From Sabellastarte sp. h YS-2021 (taxonomy: Eukaryota; Annelida; Polychaeta; Sabellida; Sabellidae): a stretch of DNA of 64,000 nucleotides. The stretch's first letter is position 1, and the number at the start of each line of letters is the position of its first letter. The stretch spans positions 62,664,255 through 62,728,254 of the forward strand of contig OZ024933.1 in assembly GCA_964017235.1 (NCBI GenBank), read 5' to 3'. Positions 37,510 to 48,176 of the stretch are shown in pieces. The translations under genes and the position numbers were made by a program. The notes under the pieces were generated by a model. It was not told where the DNA came from, did not search any database, and worked only from the letters and a program-made list of their open reading frames with translations.

Positions 37510-37660
37510 AAATGTTCTAAAACTTAAAATATTGCAGCTAGCGTCATCAGATTTGCAGAAAATGTATATGAATAAGAAACCTTGCCTGAGAGTAATTTTG
37601 GTCTTGCTTTGAAACCAAAATGGCTGCCATATTACATTTTTAAGTCTGAGCTCTAGCAAG
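37510..37660 (+). repeat. Fragment of the TAACCCC-hairpin repeat family
   Basis: TAAAACTTAAAATATTGCAG, then CTAGCGTCATCAGATTTGCA, then AAACCAAAATGGCTGCCATA match 50890..51020 at perhaps 75-80%. Degenerate and without the 3' hairpin. Confidence 0.65.
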
Positions 37661-37937
37661 GGTCACACTTCTAGATATCACATTTTTTAACTTTCTTTTT
37701 CATCACCAAACTTTCATGAATTGTGTTGCAGCATGATGAGTACCCATCTCATCACTGAAGTAATGGGCTGCATTGAAACCCTAAATTGTTTGAGACTAAG
37801 TTTGAGTATTTTTTGTTGATATCAGCCCAGGGAATAAGAAAATGGGCTAAACATTTTAACTGTTGTAAAGATTATTTGAATACCCAACACTGAGTGTGGA
37901 TATGTTACGTATGTAAATCATGTGATCAGTAGTCTGT

Positions 37938-38179
37938 TAGACTTGCTCACAATCTTTACTTTGGGTTTTTTGAGACAATGAATGAGTGCATTTTATAACA
38001 GTCTGGATTTTACACTCTCACTGGAAGTAAGGTCCTTCCTTAGTGCACTATGATTCACTTACAGCATTTCCCTCCAGAAGGATTTACTTCCAGTGAGGGT
38101 GTAAAATCCGGACTGCCATAAAATGCACTCATTCACTGTCTCAAAAAAAACCCAAAGTAAAGACTTATGACCAAGTCTA
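37938..38179. mobile_element. Hairpin MITE with ~100-bp arms and TA flanks
   Basis: The left arm runs TAGACTTGCTCACAATCTTT through GAATGAGTGCATTTTATAAC and TCACTGGAAGTAAGG. The right arm (about 38075..38179) is its reverse complement with ~10% mismatches and ends CAAGTCTA. The loop is only ~35 bp. The whole ~242 bp folds into one long stem. TA lies at both outer ends, consistent with a Tc1/mariner-type insertion. Confidence 0.85.
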
Positions 38180-38273
38180 AATTTCCACAGGATGTGACAC
38201 TAGGTCTGAGAAAATTTCCCTTACACCTGCAAAAATACAGCATTTTCTGATGCTGAACCTCCATATACATTCC

Positions 38274-39456
38274 GAATGTAGGACGTTTCGGCCACAGACG
38301 TTTCGGACTAGGACGTTTCGGCCACGGACGTTTCGGCTCGGCCATTTTTGAGGGTGGACGTTTCGGCCAAATATATTTTTGGATCAGGTTTTCAATGATT
38401 AAACATGCAAATAATACAACTGTGATAACAACATTTATTGTACAACCTTTCCCACATTTTATAACAATAATATAATAACATTTTACACAATTAAGCTATA
38501 TACATAAACTTCAGATCACACAATTCAGAGTCATTTTAAATGTTTGGCTGACCACCTCTCAGGTTATGGCTTACACCCCGAAGGAAGTCTGGTATGAGCA
38601 GGTATCAATCAGAAAGGTTCTCTTGATTTACTTGCTAAACTGTAGATCAATCACCTGAGCAGTGCAATTCTGAGCAGGTATCAATCAGAAAGGTTCTCTT
38701 GATTTACTTGCTAAACTGTAGATCAATCACCTGAGCAGTGCAATTCTGAGCAGGCATCAATCAGAAAGATTCTCTTGATTTACTTGCTAAACTGTAGATC
38801 AATCACCTGAGCAGTGCAATTCTGAGCAGGCATCAATCAGAAAGGTTCTCTTGATTTACTTGCTAAACTGTAGATCAATCACCTGAGCAGTGCAATTCTG
38901 AGCAGGTATCTATTAAATAGCTTCCCTTTGGGGTGTTACCTTTTTATTGAGGCAGTGAACAAAAAGTCCATGGGTTTCAAAGGGTTTTAAAATGAAAAGC
39001 AACTGAATTTAAAATTTACTGCACAAAAAGACCAGGAAAGGGTTTAAAGATGAAATAGCAACTTGACAAAGGTTAAGTTTGCTGATATAAGTGGAGAATG
39101 ATAATATTCCATTAAATGTGTAAAAATGAGATGTTTGATGATTGATAATCACAAAAAGGGAAACAGTCTGCCTGTTTCCTCAACTTGATCAAAGAAAATT
39201 GTGCAGACACTGCTTTCCTTAAACCATAAAAGGTTTGCTTTGACAGCTCTCCTTTCAAGTCACTTAGTGATATAGATTTTCCCTTTTTGGACACAAGGAC
39301 ATTAAAAGATGTTCTTATTATATAAATCTCCTAAAAATATAGATTTGGCCGAAACGTCCACCCTTAAAAATGGCCTGGCCGAAACGTCCGTGGCCGAAAC
39401 GTCCTAGTCCGAAACGTCCGTGGCCGAAACGTCCGTGGCCGAAACGTCCGTCCACC
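38274..39456. mobile_element. Foldback-like element 1, ends made of GGACGTTTCGGCC repeats
   Basis: Both ends consist of short direct copies of GGACGTTTCGGCC (five on the left, 38281..38370; six inverted on the right, 39347..39452), so the ends form ~100-bp inverted repeats that are themselves minisatellites. A 9-bp direct repeat ATACATTCC lies at 38265..38273 and 39457..39465, a likely target-site duplication. The core has a 76-bp tandem array (38596..38899). No transposase frame. Known elements with repeat-built inverted ends include Drosophila FB, sea urchin TU and the Rehavkus group of MuDR; 9-bp duplications would fit a MuDR-type transposase. Class is inference. Confidence 0.85.
38596..38921. 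repeat. 76-bp tandem repeat, four units plus a partial
   Basis: Units start GAGCAGGTATCAATCAGAAA at 38596, 38672, 38748 and 38824, with a partial fifth at 38900. Units are nearly identical (T/C at one site, A/G at another), so the expansion is recent. It lies in the core of foldback-like element 1. Confidence 0.93.
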
Positions 39457-39465
39457 ATACATTCC

Positions 39466-40075
39466 CATTATACCTGCATCCAGCTCACACTGGTTCTATT
39501 TACACTTAATCTATTATATTACTGCAGAATGTTTAGCACAGATCTATGCTAATATAGTGAGATTTTTTACATATAAGAGATTATTCATAAAGTTAAAAGA
39601 GATATATTAGTGTAAACAACAGTGAGCCCTAGCAGATGGTAAGTCCCGCAGGAGGTACCATATTGATTCATAAAAATATTTATTCACCCTTGCAAGACTT
39701 GAGAGTTTGTTTTTTAATCTGTATAGCCCCCCCATGTCAAAATGCATCACCCCTGAGCATTTAATCTGATTAATGCAGTATGACTGGAGAGCACCAGAGA
39801 CGTCTGGCAAATTGGCCATGATTTTAAACTTAAGAGAAAATGTGGTAAAACTCATGCCATGGGAAGGACTGAAAGCACCCACAAATGCAGAAGTACAAAG
39901 AACAGTAAATATAAATGACAACAGTTGTTGCAAGATGTAGATGCAGTTCCTATTGGCATAAACATATCCTGAAAACCCGGGAAAATACTGGGCAGTCGTT
40001 TTGACTATACAGCACCCACAAACTCTATGCCCAATGTCATAACAGCATAGGCTGAGATTAAATTTGGGTGGAGCA
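39466..40075. other. Spacer between two foldback-like elements, with a 108-codon open frame
   Basis: The minus-strand frame 39607..39933 begins with a hydrophobic stretch resembling a signal peptide (MQQLLSFIFTVLCTSAFVGA), then a segment with HFDMGGLYRLKNKLSSLARV. I recognise no family, see no splice or expression signal, and the frame sits among repeats. It may be a fragment of another repeat's coding region or chance. At 39955..40060 the text (CATATCCTGAAAA, CACCCACAAACTCTATGCCC) resembles the 3' part of the repeat at 50446..51580. Confidence 0.35.
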
Positions 40076-40083
40076 GAACTTTG

Positions 40084-41359
40084 GGGAGACGGAAAAAACC
40101 CCTCACAAAATGAGCTCTCAGGAGAAAACCCCTCAGGAGAAAACCCCTCAAAAGTCTCCTGTGGAGAAAACCCCTCACCCTATTTTGGGGCTTGTGGAGA
40201 AAACCCCTCATGTTATTTTCAGGCTTGTGGAGAAAACCCCTAAACTTAAAAAGCCCTCATTTTTTATTTAACCCTATATTTTTATTTAACTTGTACTCAA
40301 GCACCCCATCCTATATTCTATTTTCAGGCCTGTGGATTGGAACTTTGACATTTTAAATTGAATTCAAATGTGATTCTAATTTTAAAAAAATGTTGTCCTT
40401 TGTTGTAAAATCTGAAAATACATACAAAGAATGCTTTTCTTTGAAATGTGCTCAGGATTGCACTACTCAGGTGATTGATCACTTTGAATTGAAGATGAAT
40501 ATTATGTTTTGGTCTATTGTTTCAAAACTTAAATCAGTGGACAGAATTAAAACTGTATACATTAGCATATATAAACAATCAAACATGTCCCCTATTGTGT
40601 CACTTTCAAGTATAATATAAAAAAGAGGGGTTTATACTTGTCCCTTTCATAATTGCAATTAAACTATTTAGCCCACTATTCTAGGGCTATCATCAGGCAG
40701 TATAAACTCTGGCATATCAGCTTAACTCTGGCTTGTCAGTAATAAGGTTTGAGACACTGCATTAACAGTATGGCTTCACTGGCAGTGAGTGGATAGAAAT
40801 AAGTAGAAGCTATTCTAATCCTCAAATGACCCTAATGCCTAAGTTGTTATGTACAATTGTATTTATGTGCTCATTCAGTGCTGATATATTTCATTCCATT
40901 TAAATATTATATTCATGTACTGTCATTTATATGCTATATACTTATAATAAAACCTTGCACACATTTAGCTGAATAAAGAGTTTTACGAAGCTTAAATAAA
41001 GTACATCATTGGTTTTTCCCCAAATTTGGGTTAAAAAATAATATTGCCCAGTATTGCCCACTTTTCAAAGTGCTATGTGATTTTAATGTGATTTTAAAGG
41101 TGTGTATGACTTAATAAAATTCTTCTTTGTTATACATGATTTTCTATGTGTAAATGAATGAATATTCCAAATTTCCAAAATGAGGGCTTTTTATAAAGTT
41201 GAGGGGTTTTCTCCACAAGCCTGAAAATAACTCGAGGGGTTTTCTCCACAAGCCCCAAAATAGGGTGAGGGGTTTTCTCCACAGGAGACTTTTGAGGGGT
41301 CTTCTCCTGAGGGGTTTTCTCCTGAGAGCTCATTTTGTGAGGGGTTTTTTCCTGGATTC
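40084..41359. mobile_element. Foldback-like element 2, ends made of GGAGAAAACCCCTCA repeats
   Basis: The left end (40091..40257) has six copies of a 15-bp motif GGAGAAAACCCCTCA with short spacers. The right end (41184..41352) is its inverted copy, nearly identical over ~165 bp including spacers (GAGCTCATTTTGTG, GCCCCAAAATAGGG). An 8-bp direct repeat GAACTTTG lies at 40076..40083 and 41360..41367, a candidate target-site duplication. Because 15 is a multiple of three, both ends have an open frame of EKTP repeats, which I treat as a by-product. The ~930-bp core shows no gene. The architecture parallels foldback-like element 1 but the repeat units are unrelated. Confidence 0.85.
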
Positions 41360-41367
41360 GAACTTTG

Positions 41368-44300
41368 CTCATAAAACTTAATATTGGGATAATAAATGTC
41401 AGATAACTGCGGTGCTAAAGATATTTTACTGTGTTTATAAATTTTGGAAAGCTATTTCCTTTTAATTAAAAGAACAAAAAAAAATAATGGAAGGCTCATG
41501 TAATTTTACAAGCAGATCCACTGATAAAAAAAAGAATTCATAGAATGTCTGGGATTCAACAGAGTTTTATAACTGAGTAAACAAGCATGTAAGCCACAGT
41601 TGAACATTGTCATGCATGATTTAAATACAATCTAGATTAACCAATAGAAAAAACACCTGGAGACAACAACCCATGAACAATTATATTGATGTGTTTACAG
41701 GATGTGAGAACACATTAAAAGTATGTCTATTACAGTGAAAAAAATTTCCTGTTTTGGGTAACCTTTTGACTATGCAACCGATAACTTTAGTTGTACCCTG
41801 TTAAATTTAATTTATCTCTCCTTTTAGGATTTCCAGATAAATGAATAATTGTTCCTCAAAACAGTTCTACTTAAAAGAATTAGACTATGTTAAAACTAAA
41901 ATTATTGTCACAAATGAAAACATGAAAGAAGAGTTTGATAGTTTACTAAAATGTATTGATGTCATGTTAGAAACATTATCAGTTAAAAAAAAATCATAAT
42001 GTACTTGTATATGTAACATACTTTATAAATATTAACAGAAAATAAATTCAATCAAAACATACTTTTCCCAAATTTCTTTTTTTTGTCCTGAAAATCATGA
42101 ATCACAAATGTATCAACAACTACACTGGTCCCAAAAAGATATGAAGGACATTTAAACTAGTGCATCTTTTTGCCCTAGAGTAGGTACTTTCAGTTCCTAA
42201 CTTTTGGACATGGGTGTATTTATCTTCATTGATTGATTTTCAAATCCCTTGAAAGGATTTCTTTGGTGAAACATGTTTGGCTTGAACCTGAGAGGAATAT
42301 GATTACATTTTTCCTTGATCATTTCTTTTGTGCAGATTAATCTGATTCTTAGTAAATAATATATCCTCCACAAAACACAGGGTATTATATAGTGAGCATA
42401 AAGATTTCACTTCTTCTATTGGCAAGTACGGTCCCAAAAAGTCCTTTCCTGAACTCAATCTTAGTTTTTATAAATTAAAAGTACATTTTTAATGCATAGC
42501 TATAAAAACAGGTTTTTTGGCCTGATAATTTAACTGTCTTTGGCCTAAGTACGGCTCATCCCTTCCACAAACAACTTGTTTGGGTCAATATGGAAGTGAT
42601 TTGTACCTTAGCCATAAGAATGCCCTTGATCCAACTTTCCTTGATAACCCCAAACCTCTTACATGTCTTCCAAATTCAAAGGGATTATTACCAAATATTA
42701 CAGACCTCAAAACACACTTATTTGTATACTGTGTGTACAAAAGTATTTTGTTTTTCCAATCTCTCCAACCAGCATTGGTTTTTATATATAGCAAGCACAC
42801 TTTTGTCAATTTTTTTTTTTCAATGTCCAAAATTACTCAAGTTGTGGTTTTTACATATCCATTTCTACACCTAACATTTAATCAGATCAGGCCTTCAGCA
42901 CATTTCACATATTATCAAGAGCTGGTTTCAAACCCAGTACTACGTGTACAGATGAGAGCCAGCCATGTGACTATTAAATGACAAACTTATTACCCACTCA
43001 GTCACTGAAGCCTCTGTCTTAAAATTAGGTCAGGCCTCCATTACAAATATTTGACTTTTGATGAATATGTTGACTTTTAACAACAAAGGAGTAAATTGAT
43101 GTTTGTGAGTGTAAATTAAATGAACAAACATAATACAAAGTTAAGTGTATACTGTATAAGTTGAAATTTTTACAAGGCATTTATTTTAGCTATTTTAGCA
43201 CATGAGCTTGGAGAGTGAAAATAAATTCCATGGAAACAGGGAACTTAATAATACTTTGTAAATACATACTCATATGAGGGGAAATACGAGGTTTTATTGT
43301 TTATTAAGATTAATTACAAAAATGGAGACACAAACTCACAAATACTCATCCAAAATTGCAGATCATAATCGTGTACTTGGAAGTGCACTGACTTTCTGTT
43401 AGCTTGTTTTGACTCTGACACATAATGCAGGGTTTTAAAATCAGCCAACTCTTTTATTTAACTTGGGTTGCTTGTGCGAAAGAATATTTATTATAATACA
43501 TATTTACTTCATTACTCTTAAGTATGCAACACACTGTATTAAACCCACATTCCTGAATACTTTTACAAATGAATATTTATCCTCCGTGATAACAGATACA
43601 ACAAAGAAACTGAGGACATAAATTACCCAACACTGATGTCTTGTGTCTCTCTTGTTGAAAATATATCTCCTTTTAAATGACTTTAATTTCATATTAAACC
43701 TGACTGTATTGTGTACAGGATAGATTCGGTAACTGAGAAAATTAATTAGTATTTTTTTTTTCATTCATGGGGTGAAACCCTTTTTAAACCTGTGTTTCCA
43801 CACACCATATTAATAATGTTCACATAACCAAATCTCCATTCTTTTCTTCTGGGCTAAATAATTTGGATTAACTACTAAATCATTATAAACGTTCTTATTT
43901 CCCAACCAATTTTAAAATTTTTTGTTCCTTTGTATTCTCAGGATGATCACATGAATATATTTATTAATGCTGGGGCGATGTTTGCAAACTTCGGTATTAT
44001 CGCTCGTTGGCTCATTGCCGATCAATCGGTAAAATTTAAGTACAACCGATATTTGCAAAACTCAATTCTTTGTAGCCTTTTGGTCAAAATAAAACACTAA
44101 TTGAAATGTGATTTTGTAAAAATCTGACATACTCATTAGTTAAAATCATAAAACTAGCAGTGAATGCAATAAAAATAACGTAAATAGAAACACCTTGGGG
44201 TTTTCCAACTGTTGTCAAGGTAATCATAAAATCAGCCAATCACAAGTGAGGATACATCAAGCATGGTCTGTTAGTGAGGGAGACGTCTGTGAATGGCTTT

Positions 44301-44971
44301 TAGATTACATTTTGGTCATATTTATGGTAATTTGTGTGTATTATACTTGTTATCATTTACTATTTGCTTTTTTCTGTCTGGTTTACACTTTCAACTCCAT
44401 AATTGGAATGTTCGAAGTTTGGTCACAAATATCCGATATGAACATCAACAGGTAAAATCATGGCGATCTCCCAGCACTAATATTTATATTAAACATGCTT
44501 TTATCTCCTTATTGTATCACACATATTATACCTATAATTTTTAATAAATATAACTTCTATTATTTACATACCCAACCATTGATATTACCCAGGGTTTGTG
44601 CAACACTGAAAGAAAACCATGACTGGTGATCTGGTATCCACACATTAAGTATGAAGGTTTGTATGCACAAAACTGAAATGATTGGCTCAGACACAAGCCA
44701 TTTAAAATTGAATAAAATGTTTTTAAAATTTTCCATCTAAGACCAGATAATCATAAGCAAATTATGGTCATTTTAACTTGAAATTTTTGCTGTAAGCTGA
44801 CCTGCAACCAACCCAATAAAAGTTAGAGAATTCTTTAAATTAAAAATTAAATTAAATTTTGGTTTATATTGTATGGCATTGTGTGACATCACTTTTAACG
44901 ATATTAACGGATTAAATAAGTTTAGATTCTATAGTGTCATCATTAGTGTATATGAACCTTAAGAAAAAACT
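41368..44971. other. Non-coding stretch, nothing recognised
   Basis: About 3.6 kb without a convincing exon. The plus-strand 133-codon frame at 42580..42981 has no recognisable domain, and overlapping frames on both strands suggest chance. No repeat matched to other parts of the window. Confidence 0.45.
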
Positions 44972-44987
44972 TCAAATGAAATCGAAG

Positions 44988-45214
44988 GGGCCATGGTGGC
45001 AGAGTGGTAACACTCGCCTCCCACCTCTGAGGCCGGGGTTCGATCCCCGTCATGGCCTTAAGTGGGAAAGCTGGTAGTTGCTTGCCGTTGGTCGGCAGTT
45101 TACAGTACAGAACCCTAGCGAACTGTATGTACTGGTTTCCTCTGCCCTTCCAACTACCCGTCGTGATATGACCTGTACAGTGTTGAAAGCGACGTAAAAC
45201 CCCAAATAAATAAA
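44988..45214 (+). mobile_element. tRNA-derived SINE, copy 1 (young)
   Basis: The head (44989..45057) is tRNA-like: the first seven bases GGCCATG pair with CATGGCC at 45051..45057. The polymerase III A box TGGCAGAGTGG is at 44997..45007 and the B box GGTTCGATCCC at 45037..45047. The body contains GGTCGGCAGTTTACAGTACA and CGTCGTGATATGACCTGTAC. The tail is GAAAGCGACGTAAAACCCC followed by AAATAAATAAA. It is bounded by a 16-bp target duplication, TCAAATGAAATCGAAG (44972..44987) and TCAAATGAAATCAAAG (45215..45230), with one mismatch. This head and tail style is common in molluscan SINEs. Confidence 0.95.
44997..45047 (+). promoter_or_regulatory. Internal RNA polymerase III promoter of the SINE (A and B boxes)
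   Basis: A box TGGCAGAGTGG (44997..45007) and B box GGTTCGATCCC (45037..45047), spaced about 30 bp, both matching the consensus. The copy could still be transcribed by polymerase III. Confidence 0.75.
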
Positions 45215-45523
45215 TCAAATGAAATCAAAGAAAGAGAAGAGATCAAATCAGAGTTGTTATTCAGCAACGAGGCATCAGTAGTCTGTGATAAGGAAACACC
45301 TACTATGGTTTGAAATATCTACAGCCAAGACACCTGATTCCTTAGTATTTATTTTAATTTAAACATGTACAAATGTAACTGATGTACATATGACACCGAC
45401 TGAATAATCCGACTTACAGTGGCTTTATACAGAGGTAATAGATATTTGAAACAAGGTTATATTTACAGTTATATATTAAGCAGGCACGAGTTCTGGACTT
45501 TATGAACATTTTGTTTACCAAAC

Positions 45524-45764
45524 TATTTATTTATTGATTTGGGGTTTAAGGTCACTTTCAACACTGTATAGGTCATATCACGACAAGTAGTTTTATGGGC
45601 AAAGGAAGCCAGTACATACAGTTGATCAGTTGGTCAAGGTTCTGTACTGTAAACTGCCGACCATCAGTAAGAAACTACCATCTTTCCCACATCAGGTTTG
45701 GGGTTTGAACTGCCGACCTCAGAGGTGACAGGCAAGTGTGTTACCACAGCGCCACCATGGCCCG
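45524..45764 (-). mobile_element. tRNA-derived SINE, copy 2 (opposite orientation)
   Basis: Reverse complement of the same family: the head CCATGGTGGCGCTGTGGTAA is on the right and the AAATCAATAAATAAA-like tail on the left. The B box is altered (GCAGTTCAAACCC), so promoter strength is doubtful. A perfect 11-bp target duplication GTTTACCAAAC lies at 45513..45523 and 45765..45775. It is about 20-25% different from copy 1 by eye. Confidence 0.93.
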
Positions 45765-45775
45765 GTTTACCAAAC

Positions 45776-46175
45776 AAATTCACCTTCATTATTCAAATTC
45801 TGATAATGGAAATTTATTATTATTATTAATATTATCATAAACATCATTACCATTAATATTTTTATAAAACATTTTTAGTTTCAGTAGCACATTGAAACCC
45901 ATCTGCTAAAAGTTTCCTGTAACACTACACCACCATAAAGATCCATTTCCTATTAAATTCTCTCTAAATTACTAGTAATTCATAAGTGGATGCATACCAG
46001 GTTGGTGCTATATAGGTCCTACAATACTAGTGGTTATCATGTTTAACAGGATTTTGCTGCTTTAAGGCAACAGTAGGTCCACTGAAGTATCTTAAAGAAT
46101 TAATGGCCAAACCATATTTCATAAAAATATGACAATATCTGAACTTTAAACAAGAGGATCAGAAATACCCCCAAA
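45776..46175. other. Non-coding stretch, nothing recognised
   Basis: A/T-rich DNA including a short TTATTATTATTAATATTA run near 45815. No repeat family matched. Confidence 0.4.
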
Positions 46176-47659
46176 AGGCAGGTTGCGCAGACAGCAATAA
46201 GGTTAGCGACTGCTGTAATTAAATTTAGAAACAAGGAAAGAAATGTTAGGTCACCCAGTTAAGGTAAATGTGTTGGACGTGCTAGAAGAAATGTAAAACT
46301 TGTAATCTAGGTTACATTATTGTATCTATGCTATACTAAATATAGGACTTAAACTAAGTAAGTGTAGAGCCTTAATGTACCATAATATAATATTGCATGG
46401 CAACTAATCAGAAAAGATAATTTATTAAAGTAAGACATAGTATTGCCACATCTAAAGTATCGATGTATGGCAGATGTATGCAGGAAAAGGTGGTGATAGT
46501 GGTCATGAACATACCAAAATATGTTCATAATCTTTAGAGAACAGACAGTATCACACCAATTTCGAAAGCCACTTAGCTATGATGGTGGTCTATCTCCCTG
46601 TCAAGTTTGAATTTAATTAGACAAAGCGTTTTTGAGTTAGAATCCGGAAACGGAAATGTTGACAGACAAACAGACAAAAAACGGACAAACGAACAGACGG
46701 AATTACACCAAATTTGAAAGCAACCTAGCTACGATGGTGATCTATCTCCCTATCAAGTTTGAATTCGATTGGTCAAAGCTTTTTCGAGTTAGAGTCTGGA
46801 AACGAAAATGTTGACGGACAAATGGACAAAAACAGATAAACAAACAGACGGAATTACACCAATTTCGAAAGCAGCCTAGCTATGATGGTGATCTATCTCC
46901 CTGTCAAGTGTGAATTTGATTGGACAAAACATTTTCGAGTTAGAGTCTGGAAACAAAAATGTTGACGAACAGACAGACAAAAAATGGACAAACAAACAGA
47001 CAGAATTACACCAATTTCGAAAGCATTGCCGAGCTATGATGGTGATCTATCTCCCAGTCAAGTTTGAATTCGATTGGACAAAGTGTTTTTGAGTTAGAGT
47101 CTGGAAACAAAAATGTTAATGGACAAAAACAGACAAATGAACCGACAGAATTACACCAGGACAAAGCTTTTTCGAGTTAGAGTTCCGGAAACGAAAATGT
47201 TGACAGACAGACAAATGGACAAAAACGGACAAACGAACAGACAGAATTACACCAATTTCAAAAGCAACCTAGCTATGATGGTGACCTAAGTCCCTGTCAA
47301 GTGTGAATTCGATTGGACAAAGCGTTTTCTAGTTAGAGTCCTGTCTGCTGAGAAACAAAAATGTTGACAGACAAACGGACAAAAAATGGAAAAGCAAACA
47401 AGACAGAATTACACCAATTTCGAAAGCAACTGAGCTATGATGGTGATCTATCTCCCTGTCAAGATTGAATTCGATTGGACAAAGTGTTTTCGAGTTAGAG
47501 TCAAGAAACTGAAATGTTGATAGACAGACAAATGGACAAAAAACGGACAAACAGAATTACACCAATTTCGAAAGCAACCTAGCTATGATGGTGATTTATC
47601 TCCCTGTCAAGTTTGAATTCAATCATCTAATAGGCGGGTTGGTTACATACAACCCGCCT
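46176..47659 (+). mobile_element. GGCGGGTTG hairpin element, copy A, built of ~150-bp tandem units
   Basis: The 5' end has AGGCAGGTTGCGC (46176), followed by the same lead-in as other copies (CTGCTGTAATTAAATTTAG). About eight units follow, each with ACACCAATTTCGAAAGCAAC, AGCTATGATGGTGATCTATC, TCCCTGTCAAGTTTGAATTC, GTTTTCGAGTTAGAGTC, and a GGACAAACGGACA-rich linker. The 3' end is a perfect 11-bp hairpin: TAGGCGGGTTG (47631..47641), loop GTTACATA, CAACCCGCCTA (47650..47660). The 5' motif repeats the hairpin's left arm. No coding capacity: open frames are readings of the repeat. Confidence 0.85.
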
Positions 47660-47799
47660 AAAAATGAAAATGTTTGTGAGCTCAGAGTAAGTTGAACACC
47701 TTAATGAAAATAGCCAGCCTAATGGTAGGCAAGAATTAAGTCCAACCCACAGGCACAACTAAATGGGCACCAACATTGAGATTTGGGAAAATCTCAGGA

Positions 47800-48150
47800 A
47801 CAACTTCAGTTGTAAGAAGTATACAGAATCCACAAAATGTTGTCAGTTGTAAGATTGATTCACAGGCCATGATTTCTTACAAGTTGTTTTCATATTTTGA
47901 AGCCCTAGAACCAATTATAAGGGATATATAAGGCCCTTTTAGCATGATGACCCTACATGACCTTGAAGCAGGGGTCAAATGTTAAATTTGACATTTTCAA
48001 AAGATTTGCACACCACGATTTCCAAAAAGTTGTTTTCTCATTGCAAACCCCTAGGATCAATGATAAGGGAGATATTAGGGCTTTTTGATATCCCCCATTT
48101 GACATTAAAGATGTGATATGGCAGCCATTTTGTTTTTAAAACAAGGCAAA
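47800..48150 (-). repeat. Inverted fragment of the TAACCCC-hairpin repeat family
   Basis: The reverse complement matches 50530..50830: CAAAATGGCTGCCATATCAC, AATGTCAAATGGGG, AAATTTGACCCCTGCTTCAA-type text and TCCTAGGGGTTTGCAATG. It lies between the two GGCGGGTTG elements. Confidence 0.7.
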
Positions 48151-48176
48151 AACAAGAGGGTCACAGATGCCCCAAA

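Noticed and set aside
40068-41381. Open frames encoding EKTP repeats in both ends of foldback-like element 2, and arginine-leucine-rich frames on the opposite strands
   Set aside because: The end unit is 15 bp, a multiple of three, so every frame stays open. Both orientations are equally open and no wider gene is present.
42580-42981. 133-codon plus-strand open frame
   Set aside because: Overlapping open frames exist on both strands and the translation resembles no family. Low-complexity hydrophobic text from T-rich DNA.
44989-45057. A tRNA gene
   Set aside because: The acceptor stem and A/B boxes are good, but it continues into a SINE body and tail, is flanked by a target duplication, and a related second copy lies nearby.
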